The position numbers and the translations under genes were made by a program. A DNA stretch of 64,000 nucleotides from Moniliophthora roreri (Eukaryota; Basidiomycota; Agaricomycetes; Agaricales; Marasmiaceae). The notes beneath the pieces were generated by a model. It saw only the letters and a program-made list of their open reading frames with translations. It was not told the origin of the DNA and did not search any database. The stretch spans positions 868,001 through 932,000 of the forward strand of contig LATX02000144.1 of assembly GCA_001466705.2 (NCBI GenBank), written 5' to 3'. The stretch's first letter is position 1. Every line of letters begins with the position of its first letter. Below are positions 11,777 to 22,941 of this stretch, one piece after another.

Positions 11777-12005
11777 AACGCTAATCATGTCACGTAGCAG
11801 CTCTATCTCCACTTTTTTCTGTCATTGACGCATTCTATGAGCATCCTGAGATTGTGCTAAAGTCTCAGGTTATTAGCACAGATCCTGAGAAACTGAGTCC
11901 TGAGTACTTTATACTGACTCCTGAATCAGAACATGTGCCAATCGACATCCACGTGACGAGATTGTGTTACCTGCCACGCAACACGTCTCTTTTCACCGAA
12001 CCACC

Positions 12006-12412
12006 ATGTCGACCTTTCGTCGCCTCGTCCCTACAAACATTGGTGAGCTTGCGTACTAGGATGACTCTCGGCGGTTTCTGATTTGTTATTTCTTGCGTTC
12101 ACAGAGACGGTGCTCACATTGCCAAACTCGATACTCTTCACTCTCCAATTCCGGTGTTTTTGAGTTTTCAATATGCGAACGCGAAAAATGGTGTGGGGAA
12201 TGGGTACGTAGCCAGCTTAATCTTTGAAAACTCCTCTTTTTTTTTTCGTTAAATCTGGAAGCAGTCCCGCCAGAAGGTACAACAACATCACCGCTACGAC
12301 AAACGGACACCTCTCGTATCTTCCCGCTGGCTTCTTTCTCGACGCCATCAAGGCTACTACATGGGGCTTCTCAGCGTCCCTCGCACTCGATTCAGACGAG
12401 GATGGACGGTAA
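12006..12412 (+). CDS. Small hypothetical spliced protein
   Basis: The ATG at 12006 has a strong context (CCACCATGT). Exons 12006-12042, 12107-12203 and 12262 (or 12265)-12412 join in frame and give about 94 aa containing TNIDGAHIAKLDTLHSPIP and NITATTNGHLSYLPAG. No domain was recognised. The second exon uses an acceptor at CAGAG rather than CACAG to hold the frame. The gene may continue through a further intron at 12409 (CGGTAAGG is a good donor), in which case the stop given here is not the real end. Confidence 0.45.
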
Positions 12413-13158
12413 GGTCGAAGATTACGGGCGAATGAAGTACGCGAGCGGAGGATATCAAGCAACGCAAGTACCCTCGAAACATAATTCCCTCCCTACCGAA
12501 TTGGCAGTTTCTCGATTCTCTGATGTACACCCCCGACAATCCGACACCATGCCACACTTTCCCTTTCTCCTACTCACCCTCCGTTCGTACTCCCTGCAGG
12601 GAGGAACAAACAGCGCACAATCCCAATGTCAATACCCACAGCCATTTTGGCACATGAAGACAGGAACATTCGACATCCCACAATCACGTACCGATTTTCT
12701 TAACATCTTCATTACCCTCGTTCTACCACGGCGTCAGCGTTCCGCCTCCACTTGATTTTTGGGATTAGTGAATTTCGGCTACACGGTATGGAACGTGCGA
12801 CATGCAGGATTACGGGAAAGCGAGATCAGCATGGGAGTGGACATTTGCACTCGTCCTATATGGGTATGGTGTTGAAAGGGCAGCAGCCGGGGAGGGGAGG
12901 ATTAGCGGAAGGGAGAACGACAAGCTGCGGGTACCTCGAGATCGCTTTCCCTCACATACCTCGGTCTTAATAAAGACATATCACACATTCCCGCTTTGCT
13001 TTCCCCCGTACCCGCCCACCATACATCCTTCCTCCTCTTACATACCGAATAAACGGAGAAATGGCAAGCAGGAGAGATATGACCAACGTCCTGCATCACA
13101 GGTCCGATCAATCTCTGATATGATTCTGACTTGTACATTATCAGCGTGATATGCTACC
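12413..13158. other. Intergenic or unresolved 3' exons
   Basis: A plus-strand open frame of about 117 codons (12402-12755) overlaps the end of the small hypothetical gene, but it has no recognisable domain. Otherwise there are only short frames. Confidence 0.35.
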
Positions 13159-13252
13159 GATCCCCTAGCTCAGCGGTAGAGCGTCTGATTCCAGTTCGTC
13201 CTCCCAGGTTCTGGCATCCAGAAGGTCATCCGTTCAATCCGGGTGGGGGTCA
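13159..13252 (+). tRNA. tRNA-Trp (CCA), intron-containing
   Basis: GATCCCC at the 5' end pairs with GGGGGTC (one G-U), and discriminator A is at 13252. The D arm reads TAGCTCAGCGGTAGAGC; the T arm is CCGTTCAATCCGG. The anticodon loop is TTCCAG, with an intron of about 22 nt before the 3' stem CCAGA. One A-C mismatch closes the anticodon stem, so identity is likely but not certain. Confidence 0.78.
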
Positions 13253-15690
13253 AGTTTCATGAACACCTTTTGGCCGCAGCTTGAACACCTGAGCTGCTAT
13301 TTAAAGTAGCTATGCCCATATGAATGGTCCAGTGGGTGTATCCATAATGCACCCTCGAATTTAGTGTGTGATGCAATCTTTTTGACCTCGCGGTTCAAAA
13401 CTGCGAAATCGCCTCTATTATCTATGGTATGTTGCCTCGTAGTGTTACAAATCGACTTGTTTTGGTGACTTTTCAGATTCCACAGAAACAAGAGTCGTGT
13501 TATTCCTAATGGTCATTTCCACAGCGATTGATTAGGAACTTGTCCCTACGTTATCGAACCACATTCCGCCGTTTTGTGATCCTCTTTCTGTACGTTATCT
13601 TCCCTGCATCACTCATTCTCAGTAGAGGTACTTGCAACTGTATTTGTTATATATTTGTCCTACTTGCGCGGCGGGTTTTCGTGCACGCCAGAAACTTACT
13701 CTGCTATTCCTGCTTATCCCACGTATCGCTTGATCTACTGAATGGGAGGATGGAGCTCGGAGTGCGTCCTGCAAGTGATTCGAGATCATAAATCAGATAT
13801 CTCGTCAGGACCATTAGGGTTAGGGGAATATCAGTTGCGAAGAGCGAACCCTTGAAGCATTGAACTTCTCAGCGCTAATCAGTCCCGCACGTTACGGCAA
13901 GGGGTAAGCAAGATCGGAATCGGGTACACAAAGATGCTCGCGTCCTGATACCCACTTCGCACGCAGCAACTTGCCTTTCCTCTCGCTGCGAATGCACGTC
14001 AGGACAAGGAATAATGAGTTGAATAGTGTATAAGATACTTGTACTTACATTAAATGTAAGGATTGACAACTTCCAATGTTGAAGGGTTTGCGGCAGCTTT
14101 GCAGCATATCATTAAGTACTATAATTCTTCCTATAATTCTCCTCCGTTCTACACAAATCATCCAACTAGTCACATGTAATGATACTGCGTCCAATAAGTC
14201 CATTCTCCCCTAGGCAGACTCCGTGACGATGCAAGCCAAATGCAAGCTCGTTGCTGTATACAGTGCCGGCCGAAGCCGTGGATTTGCATCAGAAGACCAC
14301 GCGAGCATCTCTGTGTGCCCGAACCCGATCTTGCCACGGGTTTGTCAGCCATACGGGCGCTTAAACACCTTGTCCTCCGCCTTCGTCATGACTACTTTTG
14401 CGGTTAGGACTACCGATTCCCTTACTCAGCTGTCTCCTTGAATAATTACTAATCATGAGCAAGTATCAATTGCTCACTCGATAGAGAAACACCAAAAGAA
14501 AAACCGAGTCGTTTATCGTTAGCGCTATCGGTAGGACTGTCGGTTCGTAGCTGTCCGTATTCTTTCCTCTGTCAATCTAAAGCTGTTCACCTCGATCTTT
14601 TCCGCAGTATATGTTGAAAAGACCATCACAAGAAATATTGTAATTCCTTACCTCTAGACTATGACACTTTGCTCCAAAGTAGTTCATTCACAAACAAAGC
14701 TATTCATTCCCAGGCACACTCGTATATCTACGTCGTTCGCATCGAGCTGTTTTGCCACCTTTCACGTCTCTGGCCACCACATCCACCAGAATGCGATCTG
14801 TGAGAGCGCTTTCATATAGAAATACTTGACGGCTAATCCATCTTATAGTACGGGCCGAGTGACAGGCACCTCGATTGCCGATATACCCGAATGTCAGCTT
14901 CATAGGACTTTCGAGCTAACCCTCAGTAGTCGCTTCATGATCTCTAGACGAACCACCCCTAGTGAAGTACGGCACGTGTACGTCTCTACTAGTCGGGTTC
15001 CTGCAGCATGCTGAATTCATTCTAACCAACATATTTCTACCCCTAAGCTTACTTCGGCGATGGCTTGAAACATGCGGTGACAGCAAACTCTACGGTGCCG
15101 CATTTTCCCGCTCCACCGTATGCCTCATCTCCAACAGGGGACGCTAACTGCATCGGGTCATCGTGGGCGCATCATTATCGATTATCGTTCCCGCAGTTAC
15201 AGTCCTATCTCAACCCCTCCCATTTCCCAGAGCGCTACACCGCTTTAATGCCTCTTTTGCTGTGATATCGGATGCGTGTATTTTTGTTTGCTACTAGATC
15301 CACCAAGGGATGGTGAGGCTTTCCGAACTTCCTTGAGGTACAGCAACATCGTCCGTCTACGACAGTTCTCGGCCGAGGTTGATCATACCCCGGGATTCCG
15401 AAATAATTCGTGGTCAAATCGCGACTCGGCCGTGGCGTTCAACTCATTCAAGTATCAGATAGTATCAATGTGGTGATGTCAGACACAATTTGGGAAAATC
15501 AGGGCGCATGTAGCGTCGGGAAGGCCAAATAAGTTGCCATGACGTATCATAGCACGCACGTATGTTTCCTTTTTCGTGGGTATTGGACAAATGCTGAATC
15601 GTACATCCTTTTGACCAAGGCTGTTTTCATTCCCACACGGGCATGCATTTCCAAGTGTTTCATCTACCTCAACCTCTCTTGTACTCCAAA
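13253..15690. other. Gene-poor stretch of 2.4 kb
   Basis: Only scattered frames under 90 codons on both strands, without domain signatures or linked splice sites. No tRNA or clear repeat family was seen. Confidence 0.5.
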
Positions 15691-16152
15691 AGTGAACTTC
15701 AACTCGGAACAAGATGCAGCTTTTGGCGTTGCATTTGCTCGAGATTTAGGTCCGGAATCGGCAGTGAGTCAAATTCGCCTCGTCAGCCCGTAGTTGCCGG
15801 TTACCGCAGTGTAATTAAGGATTGACAGAAACCACAGTGGTGGTCATATGTTGGCCGGATAGACGCTCCCGCATTGATCGGTTGGAACTTCCAGCTCTCG
15901 GCCAACAAGACCAAAAACGATCTAGTACCCGTCCGGGTCAAGCTACCCGTGGAAGCTGTACGCTAAATAATATACAGAATACAGGCGTTTCATTCTTGGG
16001 AACCGCAGGCGTCGCAACCCACCCAAAGCAATGTACCTGGATATACGACCCTGCAGCAAGAGGGTAATCTCTCATCTACTCTTTATGCGTTAGCTGATAA
16101 TCTTCATTCAATGGAGAAACAGGCCCGCGTCGTTGACTCGAATGGGCTGTGA
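15691..16152 (+). CDS. Possible 3' exons of an unrecognised gene
   Basis: Three coding-looking segments can be joined by canonical introns. One, near 15691-15762, ends ARDLGPESA before GTGAGTC. A middle exon starts after TTGACAG with KPQWWSYVGRIDAPALIG and ends before GTCCGG. A final exon after AATACAG ends in a tail rich in Gln/Ser (LHSMEKQARVVDSNGL) with TGA at 16150-16152. Intron lengths are normal (54 nt for the second). I do not recognise the protein and could not find its start. It could be a chance chain of frames. Confidence 0.3.
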
Positions 16153-16267
16153 ACGTCCCGCGCTGCAGATGTCGGGCTGAAAAATGTACACACCTCAACA
16201 TCTGAATCGCAACCAGGAACAGCGGCCTCGAATCCGACTTCGACAGAGAAGGATATCGAGGCTTGTT

Positions 16268-16274
16268 TATAAAA
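16268..16274 (+). promoter_or_regulatory. TATA box of laccase gene
   Basis: TATAAAA lies 75 bp upstream of the laccase ATG at 16343, in a context typical for highly expressed fungal secreted enzymes. Confidence 0.6.
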
Positions 16275-16342
16275 GGGTGTATCCAGGAGCGATAGAAGCA
16301 TCCTCCTTCCTCAGCCGCATTTCCACTTCACTTTCGTTCATT

Positions 16343-18484
16343 ATGCGTCACCTCCTATTTATCTCTGCTATTTATTCACTTGCTCAAGCGGTGGAAATCA
16401 TTACGCGCGCAGGGGACCTACACATCGTCAACAAGCAGATATCCCCCGATGGATTCCAGAGAAGGTACGTCTTCAATGTCTAAATCCATGGTGTATCGAA
16501 ATGCTTACCACAGTTCACAATACAGTGCTGTCCTCGCTGGGAAGACAGGTCGTACTGCTGCTTTTCCGGGACCACTGATCCGGGCTAACAAGGTGTGTAT
16601 ATCGCTCTATTGCTTCTTTATTCCTTGATATAACCAATGTCCTACTAGGGCGATCAATTCCAAATCAATGTTATCGACGAGCTCACCGATCCGACTATGG
16701 ACCGAGCCACGACAATTGTACGCATTCTCATTCTCATTCTTCATCAACGAATTCATGAATACGTCTATGCAGCACTGGCACGGGCTCTTCCAACACGGTA
16801 CCAATTGGGCAGATGGTCCTGAATTCGTAACTCAATGCCCAATCGTTCCCGGGAACTCGTTCAAATACCAGTTTTCTGTTCCCGACCAAGCAGGTACATA
16901 CTGGTATCATTCGCATTTTCGAGCACAGTACTGTGATGGATTGAGGGGACCACTGGTTATATACGATCCTAAGGATCCGCAACGGCACTTGTATGATATT
17001 GATGATGGTAAGTGTCGTTACTCTGCACAAATCACAGGCTTTTAACACGGTTTATCCAGAAAACACCATCATCACTCTTGCTGACTGGTATGATCGGACC
17101 AGCCGTGAAGTCCTTGCTTCCCAAGCCTTTGGACCACCATTATCCAATTCGACGTTGATCAATGGCTTAGGTCGTAATCCAAATGGAAATGTTTGTCTCC
17201 TATTAATCTTCCCCTTTTCTCGTGACTGACGCAACAACTTCAGCTCACATCTCCTCTTGCGGTAGTTAATGTCGTCAAAGGAAAACGCTATCGCATACGT
17301 CTCATCTCCCTCTCTTGCGACCCAAACTATACCTTCTCCATCGACGGGCACAACATGACCATCATTGAGGCAGATGGAAACAACGTCAAGCCTTACACTG
17401 TTAGCAAACTCAACATTCTCGCTGCACAGCGCTATTCCTTTGTCTTGAACGCCGACCAACCTGTAGGGAACTATTGGATCCGTGCACTACCCAATAGCGG
17501 TCCTTCAGTTGCAGGCTTCAATAACGGGGTCAATTCAGCTATATTGCGGTATAAAGGAGCAAAGGAAGTTGATCCTACTACGACGGCGGCTAATAACTCC
17601 GTGATGCTACGGGAAACGGATTTGCATTTCCTCTCGCCAAATGGTCGATCTGCTGTCCCAGGACGTCCAGTTCCAGGAGGTGCTGACGTGGTTCGGAACA
17701 TGACACTGGGATTCGCGCCTCCATTCACGTTTATGATAAACGACGTTCCATTCGCTGTCCCCGATGTTCCGGTTCTGCTTCAGATCCTTAGTGGAGCACG
17801 GGCGGCGCAGGACCTGTTACCTGGGGGGAGTGTTTATGAGCTCCCGAAGAATAAGGTCATTGAAATCAATCTCTTTGGTGGTAACGCAGTCGGTGACCCT
17901 CACCCGATGCATCTGCATGGCGTTAGTAATGTTCTAAAGTTGTCTTTGATGAACCAATTCTGACAAGCCCCACTAGCATGTATTCGATGTGATCAAGAGC
18001 GCTGACAGCGAGAATTACAATTTCAAGGATCCTGTAGGCTATTGTCTTTATATACTCTATCTTCGTTCTAAACTTGTACTCCAAGGTCCGCCGCGATACT
18101 GTTGGTGTCGCATTCGGCAAACAGACAACAATTCGATTCGTTACCGATAATCCGGGACCATGGATGCTGCATTGGTATGTATCTGATTCCTCTGCTCGGC
18201 TGAGCCTATACTGAACACCATCCGTAGCCACATTGACTTCCATCTTATCGAGTAACTATTCTTTTAGCATTTCTCTTGTAACCTGGACTGACTGCATTTG
18301 AACAGTGGGCTAGCTGTAGTCCTTGCAGAAGACACTCGTGACACTAAAGCCGCTAATCCTGTTCCTCGTGAGTTATATCCGTGCTTATTTAGCCTCCCAT
18401 GTCTGACGAGGTGGCGCTTGTATAGCTGACTGGTCAAAGCTCTGCCCTATTTGGAACAACACAGCTCCCGGGATTCGCAACTGA
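16343..18484 (+). CDS. Laccase (multicopper oxidase, AA1)
   Basis: A secreted four-copper phenol oxidase reducing O2 to water, about 530 aa, full length for basidiomycete laccases. Eleven exons: 16343-16464, 16526-16592, 16649-16717, 16773-17007, 17060-17190, 17244-17921, 17977-18033, 18086-18174, 18228-18251, 18306-18367 and 18426-18484. A hydrophobic signal peptide ([16 protein letters not shown]) opens the protein. All four copper signatures are present: [50 protein letters not shown] and HCHIDFHLIDGLAVV. The residue ten after the type-1 Cys is Leu, so the site lacks an axial Met. HLID replaces the more usual HLEA. No break is seen. The gene is convergent with a small secreted protein gene. 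Likely roles are lignin or humus oxidation, pigment or development. Confidence 0.95.
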
Positions 18485-18864
18485 GTCGGACTATCAAGTA
18501 TTTAATTATTTAATATTTAGTACCGGAAGATTACAGCCATACAAATCTCACTGTAATGAACTGCTTTAATGGAACTCATTTTACAAGTTGGCCAGCGCCG
18601 GTGCGACGGTATGGGTCCCACTACCGTCTGGTTTCTATCGTGCACAGCTCAAACTTATCGGCTTTTCAGTCTTGTATATGATAATCTGTTTCTCATTCAT
18701 AGGGTAGGACAGCGTCCTCTGTTGCATATCCAACTGAATCACAAATCGTTACCTCTCTGTGAACAGCTCTTAAAGGACATCAACGAAAGTCAAGAGACAA
18801 GAAGTGGCTCGCCTCTCCAAAGACGATCAGGAAACAGATACATCCAACGTATAATGATCAACAA
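18485..18864. other. Convergent 3' spacer
   Basis: Between the stop codons of the laccase (plus) and the small secreted protein (minus). Nothing beyond presumed 3' UTRs was seen. Confidence 0.4.
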
Positions 18865-19654
18865 CTATGGCGCCTGGTACAACTGCATCCACTCTGGCAT
18901 TGGATTTACAAAGCCACCTTTCCACTGTTCGTACAGGGCCCGTGTTTCGCTATCAATACCCGCGATAAAGGTATCATAAGCCTATTTGCCTTCATTAGTA
19001 CCCGCGACTCCTGGGGACGTCCAAAAACTCACCTCAATACTCTGCCATGCGCTGACCATTACGAACCTCCTCGCTGGCTCTCCGTCATCGAAGCCATGAA
19101 TCGGTGTTCCAAACGCGGAACCCCAATGCCCCTTTGCATCCTTGAGCACCTCAATCCACTCCTCCGTCAGTTTGATGTAGTCAACACCTTCACGACCAAG
19201 TACAACGAGTACTCGTGTAACAGGTGCATGTAGGGCGTACCATAGAGCAATTCGGTCGGTCATTAAGACAGATGTTATTTCGTTGATAGGGTTAGAAGAG
19301 AAGGGTATGAACGTTGTGTTTAGATGATAGAAGTCGGTGAAGGGTTCATTCCATACTGTACAATTCCTAAGTTTTCGGTGATGTAAAACGAACGTAAGAC
19401 ATACGGAATAGCTGTGTGATACTTCCATGATCACTGTCATGGCGGCCAACGAAGGAGTGTGTGAGATTTCCCTCGGCGTTAAATTTAAGCAAAGACATGG
19501 AGGCCTTCACTTCATTAAAAGTCCCTTCAAAAGCGTTGCGCAACGAAAATGATTGGACGGTAAACTTTTGTGTGAGATCAAACTCTGAGCATGATGCGTT
19601 TACTAGGGTGAAGATGGTGAGAAGGAACGGTTTAAGGAGATCTGAAGGCTGCAT
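18865..19654 (-). CDS. Small secreted protein of unknown function
   Basis: Three exons (19405-19654, 19033-19355, 18865-18981) give 229 aa. The N-terminus MQPSDLLKPFLLTIFTLVNA looks like a signal peptide. The mature part has two N-glycosylation motifs near residues 70-100 and a final stretch VMVSAWQSIEAYDTFIAG that resembles the last strand and helix of dimeric alpha/beta barrel proteins. I do not assign an enzyme. The acceptor at GTACAG before TATGG was chosen because the nearer TTAG gives the wrong phase. The start at 19654 is preferred to an in-frame ATG at 19705 because it begins the hydrophobic leader. It is convergent with laccase. Confidence 0.65.
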
Positions 19655-20609
19655 GATGAGGAAATAGTTATTTTGTTCATCAGTTTTATACTGTGTTGTA
19701 TTCACTCATACGGTGAACTCGGGTCTTGGGCGCGCATTGAGCAGCGTTTATCAAATGGGGTTTAAACGGCATTGGTATTCGGTTGAACGGATAGCACGTC
19801 AAATTGAGCAGAATAGTTGTGGAGTAAGGTCTGCTTTTCTTGTATGTAGATTCTGCAGGAGAGGTATGAGCCGAATGTCATGATTAATTCATGTATAGTT
19901 AGACGCCTTGCCAATGGTAACTAGGTCCAAAAACCGGATTTTACGTAGCACGCCAGTGGATCATAACTATCCTAGGAGCAGCTTCTTGACTCCCGTGAGC
20001 CACGTTATTGAGCCATTCTCGCCTACGCCTCACGATTTGCGTTATCGGGTTCGAGGCGAGAGTTTCAACCGTTCATAAAATTTGAAGGCGATATTTGCAG
20101 CTCCCTTCGCCGCCGAAAACCCAGTTAGTGATGCCATAGAATATAGAGAGATAGTTCCGGATGCGATTCGGCTGGGGAGAATGAAATGCCGTCCTTGAAT
20201 GACGCTGGAGCAGACGTGTCCTTGTCATTCGTCGGAGAAGCATCGGATAACATCAGACCTCTGATAACCAATTACAAAAACATTGGAATTCATCAGATAT
20301 CGTCGTTAAGCATCAGGACACTGTGATCATTTTGTCTTCCCCGGCGTTCAGGCTCTCACTTCTCACTGGACTAGGCATTGGCTAATACAAAGTTCCTTGT
20401 ACCGTCGTGGTGTTGTTTCGAGGCACCATTTTTGATATTCAAGAATTGAGTACACATCTCATTCTCAAGCCCTTCTCTTTATAGACCCACTCCTGCGGAA
20501 AAGCCTTATATGCTGCGCTTCATCACGGTCTTCGCTCGTCCGTATGAACCGGAACTGGGGATGATGCTGTCATAATGGCTCTTGACATGCTTGACACGTT
20601 CCGATAGGT
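19655..20609. other. Intergenic, no gene recognised
   Basis: Upstream of the minus-strand secreted protein gene. CpG frequency looks normal here, in contrast to the region that follows. No domain or RNA gene seen. Confidence 0.4.
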
Positions 20610-21058
20610 TGTTTTTAGCAACAATCAATAAATCAGGATCAGAATCAAGCTGAGATGCATGTGTATTCCATTACTGCTGCCAAGATGTATCCCATTCATA
20701 CCTACCCAGCCCAATTTTGTAAATGTGAAGCGTTACCTGGATAGTGATGTGCATGCAGGACAGGAGTGGGACCAGCACATAGATGAGACACTCTACTTTA
20801 AACAGAGTATGTTGCTGCATCTAGACATCTTGATCCAATCTTGAACATATGGCTTCCCTCGACAGAATCATAGATCCGACACTTCAGGCTGCAGACCATC
20901 AGCTGTCGTAAGATCATGTTGATATCAGTCATGGCAGATTGGTTTCATCTTGAAGTGCTGTTGCTGCCTCATCACATTAATACTGTGCCCTCGCTGAAGA
21001 TTGCTTCTCACCTGGAGCTATCCCCCATCCAACCTCCCCTCTGCTAACATTGTGCATT

Positions 21059-22209
21059 ATGTCAAACACACCAGCAAGGACCAAATCAACAGAATTGAGG
21101 TTTGCTCTGGGGGTGACAAAGAGATGTGTCATGTGTGATGCAAATGGGAATTGTATATCTTGTAGGTTCAGTCAAGTCTGTGGCTTCAATAGCTCACCAT
21201 TTTATCAGGTGATGGAGATATTCCTTCAACCAATACACAAACAACAGGGAATACACCGTCCACCATACCCTTAAGCCCCAGGTAAAAATACTGCATCCAC
21301 TTTCTCTCATATTTAATGTCACATCTACTATAGTCCTTCAGGTTCAGCTACAGCAACTACCACTTCCAAATCTGACACACAGTTGGGTACCTCCGGTACT
21401 GCAGTGGAGGCACCCATCACCCCTACAACAATTGTAGCATCCACAACAAGTACCACATCCACAACAAGTACTACAACTCCAACAGCACCTGATATACCAC
21501 TGGCTATACCCAATAGTAAAAGGTAAGAATAAAAGTCTAGAGTTTGCATAGCTATTGACTTGAATATTGCAGTACCTCTTTTGCTAGTCAGGCAGACCCT
21601 CTAAGCAGGTTAGCAACATGTAGCATCAGCCAATCTTCACATCTAAATCATACCCAGGAGTGATACAATATCAGATACTCAGATCAGAACTAGCATTATT
21701 AATAGGTGAATATCACAATAATCTGGTTTGAATCCACTCTGAGATGCACTATACCAAGCTTTTCCTCAACATTAGTGAACACTATGATACTCCCTTCTGG
21801 GTCACCTCCAGTATCATCTGGACCACCTTTAACATCACCTTCCACTGTCAATACAAACCGCAATCATCCAGGACTACACCCTGGAGCCATTTCAGGCATT
21901 GTCATAGGCTCTATTATATTCTTCATCATGTGTCTATGGGTGTTTATGCGTTGGCATCAGCGCAGGAGGAAATCCACATCCACTGACAGTATTCAAGTGG
22001 ATGCCTATACAACACCTGATAACCTTGCCCCAAAAGAGCGAAAAGGAGCATGGGTTCAGAGGCAAGAAGATATCATTCCACAGCAGCAACAGATGGATGC
22101 TGGACCTATCCCATTAGCAAGAACTCTGACCCCCTTGTCAGGGATGTTGCCTCCTGCATATGATAGTGTGTTCCAAGCTGAAAATCACCCCCTCCGTGGT
22201 GAACCTTGA
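21059..22209 (+). CDS. Mucin-like single-pass membrane protein (5' end unresolved)
   Basis: Well supported exons are 21209-21281, 21334-21522, 21573-21608, 21658-21705 and 21759-22209, each joined in a constant phase. The exon ending at 21161 (with CVMCDANGNC) probably precedes them, but the true start was not found. The ectodomain is very rich in Ser, Thr and Pro, with STTSTTSTTS-type repeats. One membrane helix follows (AISGIVIGSIIFFIMCLWVF), then a basic stop-transfer RWHQRRRK and a cytoplasmic tail ending in PPAYDSVF and a TGA at 22207-22209. This layout matches surface sensors or adhesin-like proteins of Agaricomycetes, but ligand and partners are unknown. The whole gene sits in the CpG-poor island, suggesting it belongs to a repeated, methylated family. 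Confidence 0.65.
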
Positions 22210-22582
22210 CTCTGTAAAATAGATACCCAAATTGCATCAATCAGTAGTCTCAGATCCTATCCAGGACACATGGAAAGCTTATCATACCCCTTCCTAACCA
22301 ACTCTTTTGTCTACTGTAGGTTTAGATTCACAAACAGTAGTACTAGTTTTTATGAGCAACATGGACCAGTCTGTATGCATGGACATTGTAAGGTTCTATT
22401 CATATCTCCCTAACAGCTCTCATAGGACATTGCTATTACACACAACTAGGGGCACTGTAGTTGCCTTATGGGAAATAAAGGTGAGAAACACAGGCAATTT
22501 GGTTCTTACTGGTACACCTCAACAACCAAATATGTCCAGCTCAAACCTTATTGAAGACACCCCACCATAACTAATTGAAATC

Positions 22583-22660
22583 ACTGACTAGCACATCTGG
22601 TTAGAGCATTATGCTAACCTATTGGGTCTTAAAGTTATATTACATGGTCTCACATTAATC
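22583..22660 (+). pseudogene. CpG-decayed tRNA-Ile-like sequence
   Basis: ACTAGCACATCTGGTTAGAGCATTATGCTAAC aligns by eye with the 5' half of the tRNA-Ile genes at 31.6 and 33.8 kb, and the following 30 bases resemble the T arm and acceptor. Most differences are CG to TG or CA. It could also be the head of a tRNA-derived SINE. Confidence 0.4.
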
Positions 22661-22941
22661 ATGATCAACAGGGCAGGCATTTCTGAATCTTTTTCTCTTT
22701 CATGAAAGATGGCAAATTGATATACAAGGATGTATAAAGTCAGAAGAAAGGAAAGGAGAAGAGTGTAATATTCAGCAGAAGTGGGTAACAGTAAGAGGGT
22801 GTACTAGATAGTAGCCTACATAGTCACATTCAGTTCCTTGTTACATGTCATGCAGGACTGGCATTACAGGGATCTTGGTGTTTGCAGTGGTTGTTCCATA
22901 GCTTTAGCAGGTAACCACTCTCATAGAAAATAATGCCAACA

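Noticed and set aside
20659..20844. Possible transposase fragment at the left end of the CpG-poor island
   Set aside because: The 60-codon frame shows no catalytic motif and no terminal repeats were found.
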